Below, piece after piece: positions 51,907 to 63,184 of a stretch of 64,000 nt of DNA. This stretch comes from Serratia sp. M24T3. GTDB taxonomy: Bacteria; Pseudomonadota; Gammaproteobacteria; Enterobacterales; Enterobacteriaceae. The stretch's first letter is position 1. Each line of letters starts with the position of its first letter. The notes below the pieces were generated by a model. That model made no database searches, had not been told where the DNA came from, and saw nothing but the letters and a program-made list of their open reading frames with translations. The position numbers were made by a program, and so were the translations under genes. The stretch lies in contig NZ_AJHJ01000021.1 of assembly GCF_000257645.1 (NCBI RefSeq), positions 1-64,000 on the forward strand. Reading direction: 5' to 3'.

Positions 51907-52161
51907 TTAGTGTTTTCTTTGATCAAGATACTCATACTCGTGTGATTCGATCTTTTCTATGCCAGCTTCAAGGATATTGATCAGTTGCCTGGCAACGTCG
52001 GTAGTTAACCATAAGGTTCTATCTACCTGAGCATCCTCTGGCGGTTGGTCTTTAGAAGACAGGTAATGAAGACGTATCATCATGGCGTCGTAAGAATCTA
52101 CGGTACTGATATCCCAACCTACAAGCGGGTGTGTCTGAATAACTTCGTCATTTCTGTCCAT
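51907..52161 (-). CDS. bssS: Biofilm regulator BssS
   Basis: The 84-residue protein matches E. coli BssS: NDEVIQTHPLVGWDISTVDSYDAMMIRLHY and LWLTTDVARQLINILEAGI. BssS affects biofilm formation through AI-2 and indole signalling in E. coli; mechanism is unknown. A distant relative is encoded in the prophage at 6032. Confidence 0.95.
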   Translation of the reverse strand: MDRNDEVIQTHPLVGWDISTVDSYDAMMIRLHYLSSKDQPPEDAQVDRTLWLTTDVARQLINILEAGIEKIESHEYEYLDQRKH

Positions 52162-52341
52162 ATAGACCCCTTAATTTGTAGTGACTAGCGTGAGTGACTA
52201 ACGAGGATCAATGCGGCTCATTATCTGGTGAGCAGATTAAGTATAAGCATTTCTCATAAATTTGGCATAGAAATCCCTTATTTAGTTGTAAATAAATTTT
52301 TGAGTACAATTTATAGGCGTTGTTTGACACATTCGATAAAT

Positions 52342-52368
52342 AAAAAAGCCGGACAGCGACGCCCGGCA
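52342..52368 (-). terminator. Rho-independent terminator of dinI
   Basis: Minus-strand stem GCCGGGCGTC/GCTGTCCGGC-like (core GCCGG/CCGGC) followed by TTTTTTA. Confidence 0.7.
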
Positions 52369-52417
52369 AAGTTACTTTTGGCTTATTCAGCCTGGTTATT
52401 ATCAATTTATAGGGTGA

Positions 52418-52672
52418 TTAATATTCGCTTTCATTAGAAAACCAGTCATCGGCGCTTTCCCAGGTTTCCTGCAATATTTCTTCGATCAGATCTTTATCAG
52501 TTTTCAAGCCGCCCATAACTGTAAGATTATTGGCACCGGCATAGCGGACATGCACGCTATTATCGGTGTCAGAGAATTTTTTATTGATACGCTTACTCAG
52601 CTCGCCTGACAGTGCTTCCAGTGCGCCTGCCGGCAATGGTTTGGTCCTGTCAATGCAGACTTCAATACGCAT
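52418..52672 (-). CDS. dinI: DNA damage-inducible protein DinI
   Basis: The 84-residue protein starts MRIEVCIDRTKPLPAGALEAL and ends ILQETWESADDWFSNESEY, matching E. coli DinI. DinI binds RecA filaments and modulates LexA and UmuD cleavage. The ATG at 52672 is preferred; an upstream in-frame GTG would add three residues. A LexA box lies 25 bp upstream, so it is SOS-induced, as is the prophage CI inactivation it would influence. Confidence 0.95.
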   Translation of the reverse strand: MRIEVCIDRTKPLPAGALEALSGELSKRINKKFSDTDNSVHVRYAGANNLTVMGGLKTDKDLIEEILQETWESADDWFSNESEY

Positions 52673-52696
52673 GATTGCCACTCCGTATAATTAATA

Positions 52697-52712
52697 CTGT
52701 GAATATATACAG
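52697..52712 (-). promoter_or_regulatory. LexA (SOS) box upstream of dinI
   Basis: CTGTGAATATATACAG fits CTGT-N8-ACAG exactly, and the flanking TA...TA also match the extended consensus. It lies 25 bp before the dinI ATG. Confidence 0.92.
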
Positions 52713-52741
52713 TTAATTTAAGAAGAGCAAGAGGGAGAGTT

Positions 52742-52771
52742 AAAAAACGGGAAGGGCGCTGCCTTCCCGTG
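52742..52771 (-). terminator. Rho-independent terminator of pyrC
   Basis: Minus-strand stem ACGGGAAGG/CCTTCCCGT followed by TTTTTT, about 15 bp after the pyrC stop. Confidence 0.88.
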
Positions 52772-52785
52772 ATATTACGTACCCA

Positions 52786-53835
52786 TTAACAGGCGGTGAC
52801 TTTCCAGTTCAGTGTTTGGCCGGCCAGGAAAGGCACGATGGAATCATTACCCAAAGGAATGGTTTCAGGCTGAGTCACTGGCGTTCGGGTCAACTCAACG
52901 GTTCCTTCATTCATTGGCAACCCGTAGAAGTTCGGGCCGTTCTCAGAGCAGAATGCTTCAAAATGCTGTAACGCATTCATCTCTTCAAACACAGTGGCAT
53001 AAGCAGATAGCGCCAGAGGAGCGTTGAAACAGCCAGCGCAACCGCAGCTGGACTCTTTGAGATGTTTAGCGTGTGGTGCAGAATCAGTGCCCAGGAAGAA
53101 ACGTTTATTACCGCTGGCAATCACTTCACGCAGCGCTTGCTGGTGTACGTTACGTTTGAGGATTGGCAGGCAGAACAGGTGCGGACGCACGCCCCCGACC
53201 AGCATATGATTGCGGTTGAACATCAGGTGCTGTGGAGTAATCGTCGCGCCCAAATATTCGTTGCCGCTTTGCACATACTGCGCCGCTTCCTGAGTTGTGA
53301 TGTGCTCGAAAACAATTTTCAGCTGCGGGAACTGGCGACGGATAGGGTCCATCACTTCATCAATGAAACGCGCTTCACGGTCAAAAATATCAACATCGGC
53401 GTGGGTCACTTCTCCATGAATAAGCAACGGCATGCCAATTTTCTGCATGCGCTCCAACACCGGATAAATGCCTTTAATGTTTGTCACACCGTGGCTGGAG
53501 TTCGTGGTCGCATTGGCCGGATACAGTTTAGCCGAGGTAAATACCCCCTGCTCGAAGCCGCGAGACAGCTCATCGGGATCCAGTGAGTCGGTCAGATAGC
53601 AAGTCAGTAGCGGGGTAAACTTGTGTCCCGCCGGAATGGCCGCTTCGATACGAGTGCGATAGGCAATCGCAGCTTCAACCGTGGTAATTGGCGGTGTCAG
53701 GTTTGGCATCACAATAGCGCGACCAAAAACTTCACTGGTAAACGGCAATACTGTATTTAACACAGCGTCGTCGCGAAGGTGGATATGCCAGTCGTCTGGG
53801 CGGCGTATTTTCAAAACTTGCGGTATTGCGGTCAT
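52786..53835 (-). CDS. pyrC: Dihydroorotase PyrC
   Basis: The 349-residue enzyme closes carbamoyl aspartate to dihydroorotate in pyrimidine synthesis. The zinc ligands are visible: [10 protein letters not shown] (HxH), the carbamylated Lys in [25 protein letters not shown], and the catalytic Asp in [22 protein letters not shown]. Length agrees with E. coli PyrC (348). The start at [10 protein letters not shown] is used; an upstream extension to 53895 lacks support. In E. coli pyrC is regulated by start-site switching and PurR; I did not identify these elements. Confidence 0.96.
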   Translation of the reverse strand: MTAIPQVLKIRRPDDWHIHLRDDAVLNTVLPFTSEVFGRAIVMPNLTPPITTVEAAIAYRTRIEAAIPAGHKFTPLLTCYLTDSLDPDELSRGFEQGVFTSAKLYPANATTNSSHGVTNIKGIYPVLERMQKIGMPLLIHGEVTHADVDIFDREARFIDEVMDPIRRQFPQLKIVFEHITTQEAAQYVQSGNEYLGATITPQHLMFNRNHMLVGGVRPHLFCLPILKRNVHQQALREVIASGNKRFFLGTDSAPHAKHLKESSCGCAGCFNAPLALSAYATVFEEMNALQHFEAFCSENGPNFYGLPMNEGTVELTRTPVTQPETIPLGNDSIVPFLAGQTLNWKVTAC

Positions 53836-54061
53836 GTTACAAAACTCCGGCATTGAGAGACAGGACGTTAGAATCAGGTGCAGTAATGGGAGCATTATCG
53901 GCGGGGTATAAGGATAAGCGCAAAATGTAAAGGATGCATCAGTTTGTTAGGTTAACATTGAAATCAGTGTTAATCGGCGAGCATAGTTGAAGGTAATTAT
54001 TAGACCTTCTTAAATTATCTAGGTGCTTAGAAGCGAAAGTTATTATACAGGAGCTGAATCT

Positions 54062-54349
54062 ATGGAAGTCCGTATCGTTGCCCCACTGACCGTAAAACCA
54101 GAGTACATCGAAGAAGTCACCCACGCACTGTTGGACGTTGTGGCGGCAAGCCGCGAAGAATTGGGTTGCCTGCAATACGATTTACATCGTGAAATCGACA
54201 GTGCCAACAGCTTTGTCTTTTACGAGCGCTGGCGTTCTGATGAAGCGGTTGCCCAGCACGAGGCAAGCGAACATTTTAAACACTTTGTTAAGCAACTGGA
54301 TGGCAAGCTCGAGAAGATTGAAATCAAGAAACTCAAGCTGTTCGCCTGA
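54062..54349 (+). CDS. Antibiotic biosynthesis monooxygenase (YgiN-like)
   Basis: The 95-residue protein starts MEVRIVAPLTVKPEYIEEVT and contains EELGCLQYDLHREIDSANSFVFYERW and HFKHFVKQL, the dimeric ferredoxin-like ABM fold of YgiN-type quinol monooxygenases. A strong ribosome site (CAGGAG) precedes the ATG. It is an addition between pyrC and rne relative to E. coli. Confidence 0.88.
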   Translation: MEVRIVAPLTVKPEYIEEVTHALLDVVAASREELGCLQYDLHREIDSANSFVFYERWRSDEAVAQHEASEHFKHFVKQLDGKLEKIEIKKLKLFA

Positions 54350-54367
54350 TATCCTGAGATACGATAA

Positions 54368-54394
54368 TAAAAAAACCCGCCATTGGCGGGTTTA
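54368..54394. terminator. Bidirectional terminator between the ygiN-like gene and rne
   Basis: Stem AACCCGCC-AAT-GGCGGGTT with T7 on the minus strand (rne side) and a shorter T run on the plus strand. Confidence 0.88.
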
Positions 54395-54417
54395 ATAGTT
54401 TTGAATCTAGCGTCGAT

Positions 54418-57400
54418 TTACTGTGGCATTTCTGGCTTGGTTGCCGGAGCTGTCGCAGTGGTTACCGCGGCATGACCGCCGGCAGAACCTTTACCATCGA
54501 AATCATAGGCTGGGCGAACCCAGTCACTGAAACGAGGCGGCTCGGCTACGTAGACGGCAGCCGGCGCTTTAGTCATCGGCGCAGTCGCATGATGCTTGAA
54601 GCGAGGCTGTGCATCGCTTGATGCTTCAGTTTTTGCTAAGGATTCAACCGCTTTTGGCTCAGCGACAGACTGCTCCACGACAACCGGTGCTGGAGACGCC
54701 GGAACTTCAATTGCCGGTGCCTGAGCTTCAGTTGCCTGAATACCTGCAACTTCCAGCTTAGCCGAGGCTTCTTCTGGCTGTGCCTGAGGCTTGGCTTCTT
54801 CAACCACTGGCTGGGCCGTTTCTGCTACTGGTTCAACCGTAGCTGGAGAAGCGATAACTTCTTCAACTTTAGGTTCAGCAGCCGCCACTGGTTCCACAAC
54901 AACTGGTTCCACAACAACTGGCTCAGTAGGAGTGGGTGCCGGAATTTCAGCATCAGCGACTTCCAGAGTCGCGGGCTCAACCACGTGAGGTTCAGCGGCT
55001 ACTGCAGTTTCGGCTTTAATAGCTTCACCTTCCTGCTCAATAACCTGCTGCGCTTCTTCGAAGGTCAGGGCAGCTGACTTGACTGGAGTCTCAGCAATTG
55101 GTGCCGACACTGCCGGAGCAGTTTCAGTTACCGGAGCAACCACTGTCGCGGCTGGAGTATTTTCCTGCGCAATGGCAACCTGCTCAGTCAACACTGCTGC
55201 CTGAACCACTGGCTCGTCGTGGCGCTGAGTTTGTTCGGTCTGCGACTGAACGTGTTCAGACTGCACTATCGGATAAGAGATCCACACTTTACCAGACGCC
55301 ATCTCTGGAGAGACAAACGCACCCGCCAACGGCATCGGCGACTGAGTCGGGTAACGCTCATCACGGTAACGACGACGGCGTTGGCCACTGACGCGCAGGT
55401 GACGCGGAGAACGACGTGAGCGGCGTGGCATACCGTTTTCACGGTTGTTGTCCTGCGCATCGTCGGTATCTGCATCATTAGTCACTTCAAGAGGTTGCGC
55501 AGTATCAGATACTTTTACGTCTGCGGCTTTTGGCTCGGCAGGACGCTCAACCGGTTTAACGCCGGTAATCAGCATCTGTGCAGCATCTTCAACGTCCTGG
55601 TCAACTTCAGCGGACTCGAAACGAATCTTCTGGTTAAGCGGACGACGTTGGCGACGGTGAGAAGGCATGCGATCTTCTTGCTCTTCTACGGCGACAACCG
55701 GTGCTGCTACAACTTCTTCAACGACAACTGCTTCAGCAACTTTCTCTTCCTGCTGATTTTTGCGTTTGTCATCATTACGTCGACGTGAACGATCGCCACG
55801 TTCGCGACGAGGCTGCTGTTCTTCGCGAGCTCCAGCGTTTTCAACATCCTGAACTGCGGTTTCTGCAACAACAGGCTCTTGATTACGACGGTTGCGACGC
55901 TGATCTTCGCGTGGCTCGCGGGTATCGGTACGAGTATCGTTGCGTTCCGTGCGGTCAGAACGTTCGTTACGACTATCGGTACGGTTTTCACGGTTATCGC
56001 GATTGTTGTTGCGATCTCCGCGTTCACCACGTTCACCGTTGCGATCGCGACGAGTGCTCTGACGACGCTGATTGCGGCGCTCATTGTTACGGCGATTTTC
56101 AGTTTCTGCCGCGGTTTCCGGCTGGACCTTAACTTCTTCAACCGGTTTCGCTTCAGGCTGAGGCTCTGAGGCAAACAGATTTTTCAGTCCACCAAACAGT
56201 TTGCTCATAAAACCAGGTTTAGCGACGGTAGCCGAAGCCGCAGGTGCGGTGTTCACTGAGGCAGTGCGAGTTTGCGCAGGTTGCGCTGCGGCCGCTGGCT
56301 GCTCGTAAGCTGCCGGAGGCGCTTCTGCTGGCAGCGCGAAGGTCGCCAGAGCCGGTTGCTCGGGACGTTTACGCTCGGCTGGCAGATCTTCAGAAGGTTG
56401 CAGCATTTCAGCTTCGTGCAGCTGAGGCAGCAGGTAGCTCAGAGTTGAAGACTCTTCACCCTTGCGCACGCGCAATACGTGATAGTGCGGAGTGTGCATC
56501 TGGTCGTTTGGCACGATAACCGCGCGAACGCCGCCCTGACGCTTCTCGATAGCGTTTACCGACTCACGTTTTTCGTTAAGCAGATAAGAAGCAATCGGCA
56601 CTGGCACGATAGCGTGAACTTCTTTGGTATTTTCTTTCAGTGCTTCTTCTTCGATGAGACGAAGAATAGACAGAGAAAGGGATTCGTTATCACGGATGGT
56701 ACCGGTGCCGCTACAGCGTGGGCAAACGTGATGGGTAGATTCACCCAAAGATGGGCTCAGACGCTGACGTGACATTTCCAGCAGGCCAAAGCGGGAAATG
56801 CGACCAATCTGGATACGTGCACGGTCCTGACGGACAGCGTCGCGCAGACGGTTTTCAACTTCACGCTGGTGGCGAACCGGGGTCATATCGATGTAGTCGA
56901 TGACGATCAGGCCGCCGAGGTCACGCAGACGCAGCTGACGAGCAATCTCTTCTGCTGCTTCAAGGTTGGTATTGAACGCTGTTTCTTCGATATCGCCACC
57001 GCGAGTTGCGCGAGCGGAGTTGATGTCGATAGCCGTCAGGGCTTCGGTAGTATCAATAACGATTGAACCACCGGAAGGCAGGCGAACTTCACGCTGGAAG
57101 GCGGATTCGATCTGCGATTCGATTTGATAGTGACTGAACAGCGGGATCTCGCCGACGTACGGCTTGATTTTGCTGCTGAAATCAGGACGGCCCAGCGCGG
57201 CAATGTGCTCTTTTGCCAGTTCGAGAACCTTTGGGTTGTCGATCAGGATTTCGCCGATATCCGGACGCAGATAGTCACGGAAGGCGCGAACGATTACGTT
57301 GCTTTCTTGATGGATAAGGAACGGAGCAGGGCGGCCTTCAGCGGCTTTCTTGATGGCATCCCAGTGTTTAATACGGAAGCTCAAGTCCCACTGCAGCGCG

Positions 57401-57933
57401 TCTGCGTCCTTGCCTACACCGGCGGTACGCACGATGAGACCCATGCCATCAGGGAGTTGCAGGGAAGACAGAGCTTCTTTTAATTCGGTACGGTCATCAC
57501 CTTCAATCCGGCGGGAAATACCCCCGGCACGTGGATTATTAGGCATTAACACTAAATAGCTGCCGGCCAGACTGATAAAAGTAGTCAGTGCTGCGCCTTT
57601 GTTACCACGTTCTTCTTTATCAACCTGAACAATGACTTCCTGGCCTTCGCGCAGAACATCTTTGATGTTTGGACGACCATGGGAAGAATAATTGCTGGGG
57701 AAGTATTCGCGGGCGATTTCTTTGAGAGGGAGAAAACCATGTCTTTCCGCACCATAATCAACAAATGCTGCTTCAAGGCTAGGTTCTATGCGGGTGATTT
57801 TACCTTTGTAAATATTGGCTTTTTTCTGCTCATGCCCAGGACTTTCAATATCCAGATCGTAGAGCCGCTGTCCATCTACAAGAGCAACGCGCAACTCTTC
57901 TTGCTGAGTTGCGTTAATCAACATTCTTTTCAT
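54418..57933 (-). CDS. rne: Ribonuclease E
   Basis: The 1171-residue endoribonuclease is the scaffold of the RNA degradosome. The catalytic half is nearly identical to E. coli: S1 domain ([24 protein letters not shown]), the metal-binding Asps in [10 protein letters not shown] and [11 protein letters not shown], and the zinc link CPRCSGTG. The C-terminal half has a membrane-targeting helix ([13 protein letters not shown]), an Arg-rich RNA-binding region ([20 protein letters not shown]), long Glu/Val/Ala-rich linkers and a PNPase-binding end ([18 protein letters not shown]). It is about 110 residues longer than E. coli because of the linkers. The start is [11 protein letters not shown]; an upstream open frame to 58068 is leader sequence. 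Confidence 0.96.
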   Translation of the reverse strand: MKRMLINATQQEELRVALVDGQRLYDLDIESPGHEQKKANIYKGKITRIEPSLEAAFVDYGAERHGFLPLKEIAREYFPSNYSSHGRPNIKDVLREGQEVIVQVDKEERGNKGAALTTFISLAGSYLVLMPNNPRAGGISRRIEGDDRTELKEALSSLQLPDGMGLIVRTAGVGKDADALQWDLSFRIKHWDAIKKAAEGRPAPFLIHQESNVIVRAFRDYLRPDIGEILIDNPKVLELAKEHIAALGRPDFSSKIKPYVGEIPLFSHYQIESQIESAFQREVRLPSGGSIVIDTTEALTAIDINSARATRGGDIEETAFNTNLEAAEEIARQLRLRDLGGLIVIDYIDMTPVRHQREVENRLRDAVRQDRARIQIGRISRFGLLEMSRQRLSPSLGESTHHVCPRCSGTGTIRDNESLSLSILRLIEEEALKENTKEVHAIVPVPIASYLLNEKRESVNAIEKRQGGVRAVIVPNDQMHTPHYHVLRVRKGEESSTLSYLLPQLHEAEMLQPSEDLPAERKRPEQPALATFALPAEAPPAAYEQPAAAAQPAQTRTASVNTAPAASATVAKPGFMSKLFGGLKNLFASEPQPEAKPVEEVKVQPETAAETENRRNNERRNQRRQSTRRDRNGERGERGDRNNNRDNRENRTDSRNERSDRTERNDTRTDTREPREDQRRNRRNQEPVVAETAVQDVENAGAREEQQPRRERGDRSRRRNDDKRKNQQEEKVAEAVVVEEVVAAPVVAVEEQEDRMPSHRRQRRPLNQKIRFESAEVDQDVEDAAQMLITGVKPVERPAEPKAADVKVSDTAQPLEVTNDADTDDAQDNNRENGMPRRSRRSPRHLRVSGQRRRRYRDERYPTQSPMPLAGAFVSPEMASGKVWISYPIVQSEHVQSQTEQTQRHDEPVVQAAVLTEQVAIAQENTPAATVVAPVTETAPAVSAPIAETPVKSAALTFEEAQQVIEQEGEAIKAETAVAAEPHVVEPATLEVADAEIPAPTPTEPVVVEPVVVEPVAAAEPKVEEVIASPATVEPVAETAQPVVEEAKPQAQPEEASAKLEVAGIQATEAQAPAIEVPASPAPVVVEQSVAEPKAVESLAKTEASSDAQPRFKHHATAPMTKAPAAVYVAEPPRFSDWVRPAYDFDGKGSAGGHAAVTTATAPATKPEMPQ

Positions 57934-58538
57934 CTTTAACTTACTCGTTATTTTTGCATTATTGTCAGAACTGCGGGCAAAATAACCTCTATGACCGGAT
58001 AAACCGTTGGCCCCGAGTCTTCTCGCATAGTCGTCAACCTCCCGGTTGTCGCCTGCATAGGGGCGCATTATTTCGGTAAGTCTGCTTTTGCCGGGTAAAT
58101 AACCACAGCTTTGTGAAAACAGTACTTTTAGTAGGGGAATAGCCTCTGATTATAAGTAGACAGATCTCATTCCATTTGCCGGCCAAGCTGCAACCCGCAG
58201 CCCGCTAATTGCTTGATTTCACATTACGTCTTACGCCATTGCTGCGTTTTTGTGCGATCAGGCAAATCTATAATTCCAGCGTTTTCCCTAAGTTCAAGAG
58301 AATCAACGCGGAAGTGACTTCATTATTCCATTGCTGGCACTGATATAGCAAGGTGACTTTTAAGTGAAGGTAAAGTTTATTTAGCACCATTGGACGCTGT
58401 TACCGTGCCTTTATTCTCCAAAAAATCGCCGCTTTCAAGTAATCCTCTACAGTTGCTGGTAAACTTAGAGTTAAGCACAGAAAAATCTGCGGCGCGAACC
58501 CCGCCTTTAATATTTAGAACCATCTAGAATCATGGCCA
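57934..58538 (-). promoter_or_regulatory. rne 5' leader and rne/rluC divergent promoter region
   Basis: About 600 bp lie between divergent rne and rluC. E. coli rne has a 361-nt leader whose stem-loops let RNase E cut its own mRNA. The same arrangement (long untranslated region, divergent rluC) is present here, but I did not fold the RNA. Confidence 0.65.
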
Positions 58539-59495
58539 ATGAAAACTGAGAATCCAACTGTACAATTAATCCCCATTACCGATGAAGAAGCGGGTCAAAG
58601 AATTGACAACTTTTTGCGCACTTTCCTTAAAGGTGTGCCGAAGAGCATGATTTATCGCATTTTGCGTAAAGGGGAGGTTCGCGTTAACAAAAAGCGAATC
58701 AAGCCGGAATATAAATTATTGGCGGGTGACGAGATTCGCGTTCCTCCGGTTCGGGTCGCCGAGCGCGAAGAGGGTCAGGTTTCTGCCAAGCTCGACAAAG
58801 TCGCTGCATTGGAACACTGCATCCTGTTTGAAGACGATCATCTGCTGATCCTCAATAAACCTTCAGGAACGGCAGTTCACGGCGGTAGCGGTTTAAGTTT
58901 TGGCGTCATTGAAGGGCTGCGGGCGCTGCGTCCCGATGCGCGTTTCCTGGAACTGGTTCACCGCCTGGACCGCGATACTTCCGGCGTTCTGCTGGTAGCC
59001 AAAAAGCGTTCCGCGCTGCGTTCTCTGCACGAGCAATTGCGCATGAAAACCATGCAAAAAGATTACCTAGCATTGGTTCGCGGCGAGTGGCAGTCGCACT
59101 GCAAGGTTGTACAGGCACCACTGCTGAAGAATATTTTGCAAAGCGGTGAACGTATTGTTCGTGTCAACAGTGAGGGTAAACCTTCCGAGACGCGCTTTAA
59201 AATTGAAGAAAAATACGCTTTCGCGACACTTATAAAGGCCAGCCCGGTTACCGGACGTACTCACCAGATTCGTGTACACACGCAGTATGCTGGTCATCCG
59301 ATCGCTTTTGACGATCGCTACGGCGACCGCGAATTTGATGCACAATTGGCAGGTGCCGGTATCAATCGCCTGTTCCTGCATGCCGCTGCGCTGCGTTTTG
59401 AGCATCCGGCCAATGGCGAAACGATGCGTATCGAAGCGCCGCTCGAGCCAAAATTGCGTAATGCTTTAATCAAGCTGCGTAAAAGCGCTAAATAA
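58539..59495 (+). CDS. rluC: 23S rRNA pseudouridine synthase RluC
   Basis: The 318-residue enzyme has an N-terminal S4 domain (GQRIDNFLRTFLKGVPKSMIYR) and the RsuA/RluD catalytic domain with ELVHRLDRDTSGVLLVAKK (catalytic Asp) and PVTGRTHQIRVH. RluC modifies U955, U2504 and U2580 of 23S rRNA in E. coli. Position divergent from rne confirms the assignment. Confidence 0.96.
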   Translation: MKTENPTVQLIPITDEEAGQRIDNFLRTFLKGVPKSMIYRILRKGEVRVNKKRIKPEYKLLAGDEIRVPPVRVAEREEGQVSAKLDKVAALEHCILFEDDHLLILNKPSGTAVHGGSGLSFGVIEGLRALRPDARFLELVHRLDRDTSGVLLVAKKRSALRSLHEQLRMKTMQKDYLALVRGEWQSHCKVVQAPLLKNILQSGERIVRVNSEGKPSETRFKIEEKYAFATLIKASPVTGRTHQIRVHTQYAGHPIAFDDRYGDREFDAQLAGAGINRLFLHAAALRFEHPANGETMRIEAPLEPKLRNALIKLRKSAK

Positions 59496-59539
59496 ATTCA
59501 GCCGGGCCATTTCCTGCCCAGCAAGATAAATCGAATACA

Positions 59540-59563
59540 AAAGCGCCGCAGGGCGCTTTTTTT
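59540..59563 (+). terminator. Rho-independent terminator of rluC
   Basis: Stem AAGCGCC-GCA-GGGCGCTT followed by T run; it overlaps the end of convergent yceF. Confidence 0.85.
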
Positions 59564-60158
59564 ATGCCGGTTGGTTGAGTGGATTAATGCCGTGTTCTCG
59601 CAGCAGAGCCAGAAGGGCGATCAGCGGCAGACCAATCAGCGTGTTCGGATCGCGGCCATCGAGTTTTTCGAACAGGCTGATACCCAATCCTTCGCATTTA
59701 AAGCTGCCAGCACAGTCATAAGGCTGTTCCAGTTGTAAATATCCAGCAATTTCTTGCGAACTTAAAGGACGAAAATGCACGTCAAAAGTTTCGCAAAGCG
59801 TCTGTACCTTGCCGCTATCACTGTCGAGCAGACTCAGGCCGGTATAAAATCGCACCTTTTTGCCACTTGCCTGCTCGAGTTGGGCACAGGCCCGTTCAAA
59901 AGTGTGAGGTTTGCCGAGGATCTTCGAATCGATCACACAGACTTGATCCGATCCAATAATAAGATGGCCGGGGAAATTTGCCGCCAGCGCGTGCGCCTTT
60001 TGCGCCGATAAGCGACAAACCAGATCCTCCGCCGACTCTTGCTCGTGCGGCGTTTCATCAATATCTGGCGCGGCGCAGCTGAATTTTAGCGTGGTTTTTT
60101 CAAGGATTGCGCGACGATAGGCCGAGGTAGAGGCCAGAAGGATCCTTTTTTGGGTCAT
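59562..60158 (-). CDS. yceF: Maf-family nucleotide pyrophosphatase YceF (m7GTP)
   Basis: The 198-residue protein starts [20 protein letters not shown] and contains the Maf signatures: [21 protein letters not shown] (catalytic Asp) and [16 protein letters not shown]. coli YceF hydrolyses m7GTP. A start three codons upstream (60167) is equally possible; neither ATG has a good ribosome site. Confidence 0.92.
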   Translation of the reverse strand: MTQKRILLASTSAYRRAILEKTTLKFSCAAPDIDETPHEQESAEDLVCRLSAQKAHALAANFPGHLIIGSDQVCVIDSKILGKPHTFERACAQLEQASGKKVRFYTGLSLLDSDSGKVQTLCETFDVHFRPLSSQEIAGYLQLEQPYDCAGSFKCEGLGISLFEKLDGRDPNTLIGLPLIALLALLREHGINPLNQPA

Positions 60159-60308
60159 TGTTTGCATAATTTTTTTCACAAAGCATGGCGTTATTGAATC
60201 ACACATTTTAAACTGTCCGCCGCTGAGGAAGCGAATATTGGTGAAAGGAGCAGTAAAATGCCCTTTTTCTTTGACTCTATGTCGTTACAAAGTTAATATG
60301 CGCGCCCT

Positions 60309-60833
60309 ATGCAAAAAGTAAAATTACCCTTGGCTGTTGATGCCGTTCGTACCGCCCAAAAGCGTTTAGATTACATTGGAATCTATGACGCTGAACAGGT
60401 GACGCGTGTTGCAGCATCAGTAGTCAGTGTGGATACTGAAGTTCAAACCTCTTTGTCGTTTGATATCGACAATCAGCGTCTGGCCGTTATTAAAGGTCAG
60501 TCGGATGTCACCGTTACTCTGGAATGTCAGAGATGTGGCAAGACGTTCGAGCATCAGGTTCACACAACATATTGTTTTAGTCCTGTTAAGAACGATGAAC
60601 AGGCTGAGGCATTACCGGAAGCGTACGAGCCGATTGAAGTCGACGATTTTGGCGAAGTTGATCTGCTGGCAATGATTGAAGACGAAATTATTCTTTCACT
60701 GCCTGTCGTTCCGGCACATGAATCTGAACACTGTGAAGTGTCCGACGCGGAAATGGTATTTGGCAAACTGCCTCCCGAGGCAGAGAAACCGAATCCGTTT
60801 TCCGTATTAGCAAGTTTAAAGAAAAGTAATTGA
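60309..60833 (+). CDS. yceD: YceD (DUF177), 23S rRNA accumulation protein
   Basis: The 174-residue protein starts [22 protein letters not shown] and contains the two CxxC-like elements of the family ([11 protein letters not shown]; a later Cys in HCEVSD) and [21 protein letters not shown]. YceD is needed for normal 23S rRNA levels in E. coli. It heads the rpmF-plsX-fabH-fabD cluster; 12 bp separate it from rpmF. Confidence 0.93.
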   Translation: MQKVKLPLAVDAVRTAQKRLDYIGIYDAEQVTRVAASVVSVDTEVQTSLSFDIDNQRLAVIKGQSDVTVTLECQRCGKTFEHQVHTTYCFSPVKNDEQAEALPEAYEPIEVDDFGEVDLLAMIEDEIILSLPVVPAHESEHCEVSDAEMVFGKLPPEAEKPNPFSVLASLKKSN

Positions 60834-61013
<180 letters not shown>

Positions 61014-61077
61014 TTTCTTACTTGCTAACTATTTACTTGATAACATTAAACTTGTTAAGTAATAGCAAGGCGATACC

Positions 61078-62124
61078 TTGAAACGTCTGACCATCGCGTT
61101 AGACGTTATGGGCGGGGACTTCGGTCCTTCCGTCACAGTGCCTGCTTCATTGCAGGCACTGACCTCTAATCCTGAACTCAATCTTCTTCTTGTCGGCAAT
61201 CCCGATGAAATCACACCCCTGTTGGCTAAAACCGATCCTGCCTTACTGGACCGGATAAAAGTTATTGCCTCAGAGTCAGTGATTGCGAATGATACCCGAG
61301 TTTCTCAGGCCCTCCGCGCCAGCCGTGGCAGCTCGATGCGCATTGCGCTTGAGTTTGTTAAAAGCGGCGAGGCACAGGCCTGCGTCAGCGCCGGAAATAC
61401 CGGTGCATTGATGGGATTGGCAAAATTGGTTATAAAGCCTCTTGAAGGCATTGAGCGCCCGGCGCTGATGACCGTGTTGCCGAATCAGCAGCGCGGTAAA
61501 ACCGTGGTGCTTGATCTGGGGGCAAACGTCGAATGCGACAGCCGTATGCTGGTGCAGTTCGCCGTAATGGGATCGGTCATGGCCGAAGAGGTTGTCGGCA
61601 CAGTTAACCCGCGTGTCGCCCTGCTGAATATCGGTGAAGAAGAGTCCAAGGGGCTTGATAACATTCGAGAAGCAGCCGCAATTTTAAAAAACATACCCGT
61701 AATCAATTATATCGGCTATCTTGAAGGCAATGACCTGTTAACCGGTAAAACTGATGTTATGGTGTGTGATGGTTTTGTCGGTAATGTCACACTGAAAACT
61801 ATGGAAGGTGTGATCAGGATGTTTTTGTCGTTGCTTAAATCCTCTGGGGAGAATGGCAAGAAGTCTTGGTGGATGCGATGGTTTGGGCCAGCTTTGCAAA
61901 GAATAGTTCAAAAAAAATTAGCAAAGCATTTCAAACATTTAAACCCCGATCAGTATAATGGCGCAAGTTTGTTAGGATTACGCGGCATCGTGATAAAAAG
62001 CCATGGCGGAGCAAATCAGCGGGCGTTTGCTGTAGCTATCGAACAGGCTGTTCAGGCGGTGCAGCGGCAGGTTCCCGAGCGGATTGCCGCGCGCCTTGAG
62101 GCTTTATTACCCAAGAGTGACTGA
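61078..62124 (+). CDS. plsX: Phosphate acyltransferase PlsX
   Basis: The 348-residue enzyme converts acyl-ACP to acyl-phosphate for phospholipid synthesis. It has [19 protein letters not shown] at the start, [14 protein letters not shown], and [13 protein letters not shown]. The start codon is TTG (61078), as in several enterobacteria; the ribosome site (AAGGCGA) is acceptable. Seven bases separate it from fabH. Confidence 0.96.
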   Translation: MKRLTIALDVMGGDFGPSVTVPASLQALTSNPELNLLLVGNPDEITPLLAKTDPALLDRIKVIASESVIANDTRVSQALRASRGSSMRIALEFVKSGEAQACVSAGNTGALMGLAKLVIKPLEGIERPALMTVLPNQQRGKTVVLDLGANVECDSRMLVQFAVMGSVMAEEVVGTVNPRVALLNIGEEESKGLDNIREAAAILKNIPVINYIGYLEGNDLLTGKTDVMVCDGFVGNVTLKTMEGVIRMFLSLLKSSGENGKKSWWMRWFGPALQRIVQKKLAKHFKHLNPDQYNGASLLGLRGIVIKSHGGANQRAFAVAIEQAVQAVQRQVPERIAARLEALLPKSD

Positions 62125-62130
62125 CTGTAC

Positions 62131-63084
62131 ATGTATACAAAGATTCTCGGTACGGGGAGCTACTTGCCCGTACAAGTTCGGACTAACGCCGACTTAGAAA
62201 AAATGGTTGAAACCTCGGACGAGTGGATCGTAACGCGCACAGGTATTCGTGAGCGTCGCATTGCTGCGCCGGATGAGACTGTAGCCACAATGGGCCTGAC
62301 CGCTGCTGAGAGAGCGCTGGAAATGGCAGGCGTCGATAAAAACGACGTTGGATTGATCATTGTTGCCACAACCTCGTCTTCCCACGCCTTCCCGAGTTCT
62401 GCCTGCCAGATTCAACACCTGCTGGGCATCAAAGACTCGGCATCGTTTGACCTGGCTGCGGCTTGCGCAGGGTTTACCTATGCGTTAAGCGTTGCAGATC
62501 AATACGTTAAATCGGGAGCCGTCCGTTATGCGCTGGTTATCGGTTCTGACGTGTTGTCCCGCAAGCTCGATGAAGACGATCGCGGCACCGTTATCCTGTT
62601 TGGCGACGGCGCAGGCGCAGTGTTGCTGGGCGGTTCGCAAGAACCTGGCATCCTTTCTACTCATATGCACGCCGACGGTCATTACGGTAATCTGCTGAGT
62701 CTGGAATATCCAAACCAGAAAACCCCTGAGCAATCTGCCTATGTCAAAATGGCCGGTAATGAAGTATTTAAGGTAGCCGTAACTGAACTGGCACATATCG
62801 TCGATGAAACTTTGCAGGCCAATAATATGGACCGCGAACAGCTCGACTGGTTAGTGCCTCATCAGGCAAACCTGCGCATTATCAGTGCCACAGCCAAGAA
62901 ATTGGGCATGGGCATGGATAAAGTTGTAGTGACCCTCGATCGTCACGGTAATACTTCAGCGGCGTCTGTGCCTACTGCATTTGATGAAGCCGTTCGCGAT
63001 GGACGCATCCAGCGTGGACAATTAGTGCTGCTTGAGGCCTTTGGTGGCGGTTTCACCTGGGGCTCTGCATTGGTTCGTTTCTAA
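62131..63084 (+). CDS. fabH: 3-oxoacyl-ACP synthase III FabH
   Basis: The 317-residue enzyme starts fatty acid synthesis from acetyl-CoA and malonyl-ACP. The Cys-His-Asn triad is visible in [24 protein letters not shown] and [12 protein letters not shown]. It has the same length as E. coli FabH. Confidence 0.97.
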   Translation: MYTKILGTGSYLPVQVRTNADLEKMVETSDEWIVTRTGIRERRIAAPDETVATMGLTAAERALEMAGVDKNDVGLIIVATTSSSHAFPSSACQIQHLLGIKDSASFDLAAACAGFTYALSVADQYVKSGAVRYALVIGSDVLSRKLDEDDRGTVILFGDGAGAVLLGGSQEPGILSTHMHADGHYGNLLSLEYPNQKTPEQSAYVKMAGNEVFKVAVTELAHIVDETLQANNMDREQLDWLVPHQANLRIISATAKKLGMGMDKVVVTLDRHGNTSAASVPTAFDEAVRDGRIQRGQLVLLEAFGGGFTWGSALVRF

Positions 63085-63184
63085 TTTTTGCGAACCTGAT
63101 CAAACTTTTGACTCAACAGAGTGCTGCTGATTCAACAGGGCTTTGTTGTTTTCACGGATTAGCAAAATTTTACGGGATAAGTAA

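Noticed and set aside
54791-54988. Ser/Thr/Gly-rich frame that looks like a secreted repeat protein
   Set aside because: It is the complement of the Ala/Glu/Val/Pro-rich RNase E linker.
55701-56132. Long open frames on the plus strand opposite the Arg/Glu-rich part of rne
   Set aside because: They mirror the repetitive codons of the RNase E linker; no start signals and biased composition.
57934-58068. N-terminal extension of RNase E to 58068
   Set aside because: The family starts at [11 protein letters not shown]; the extension lies in the known leader region and has no similarity to RNase E.
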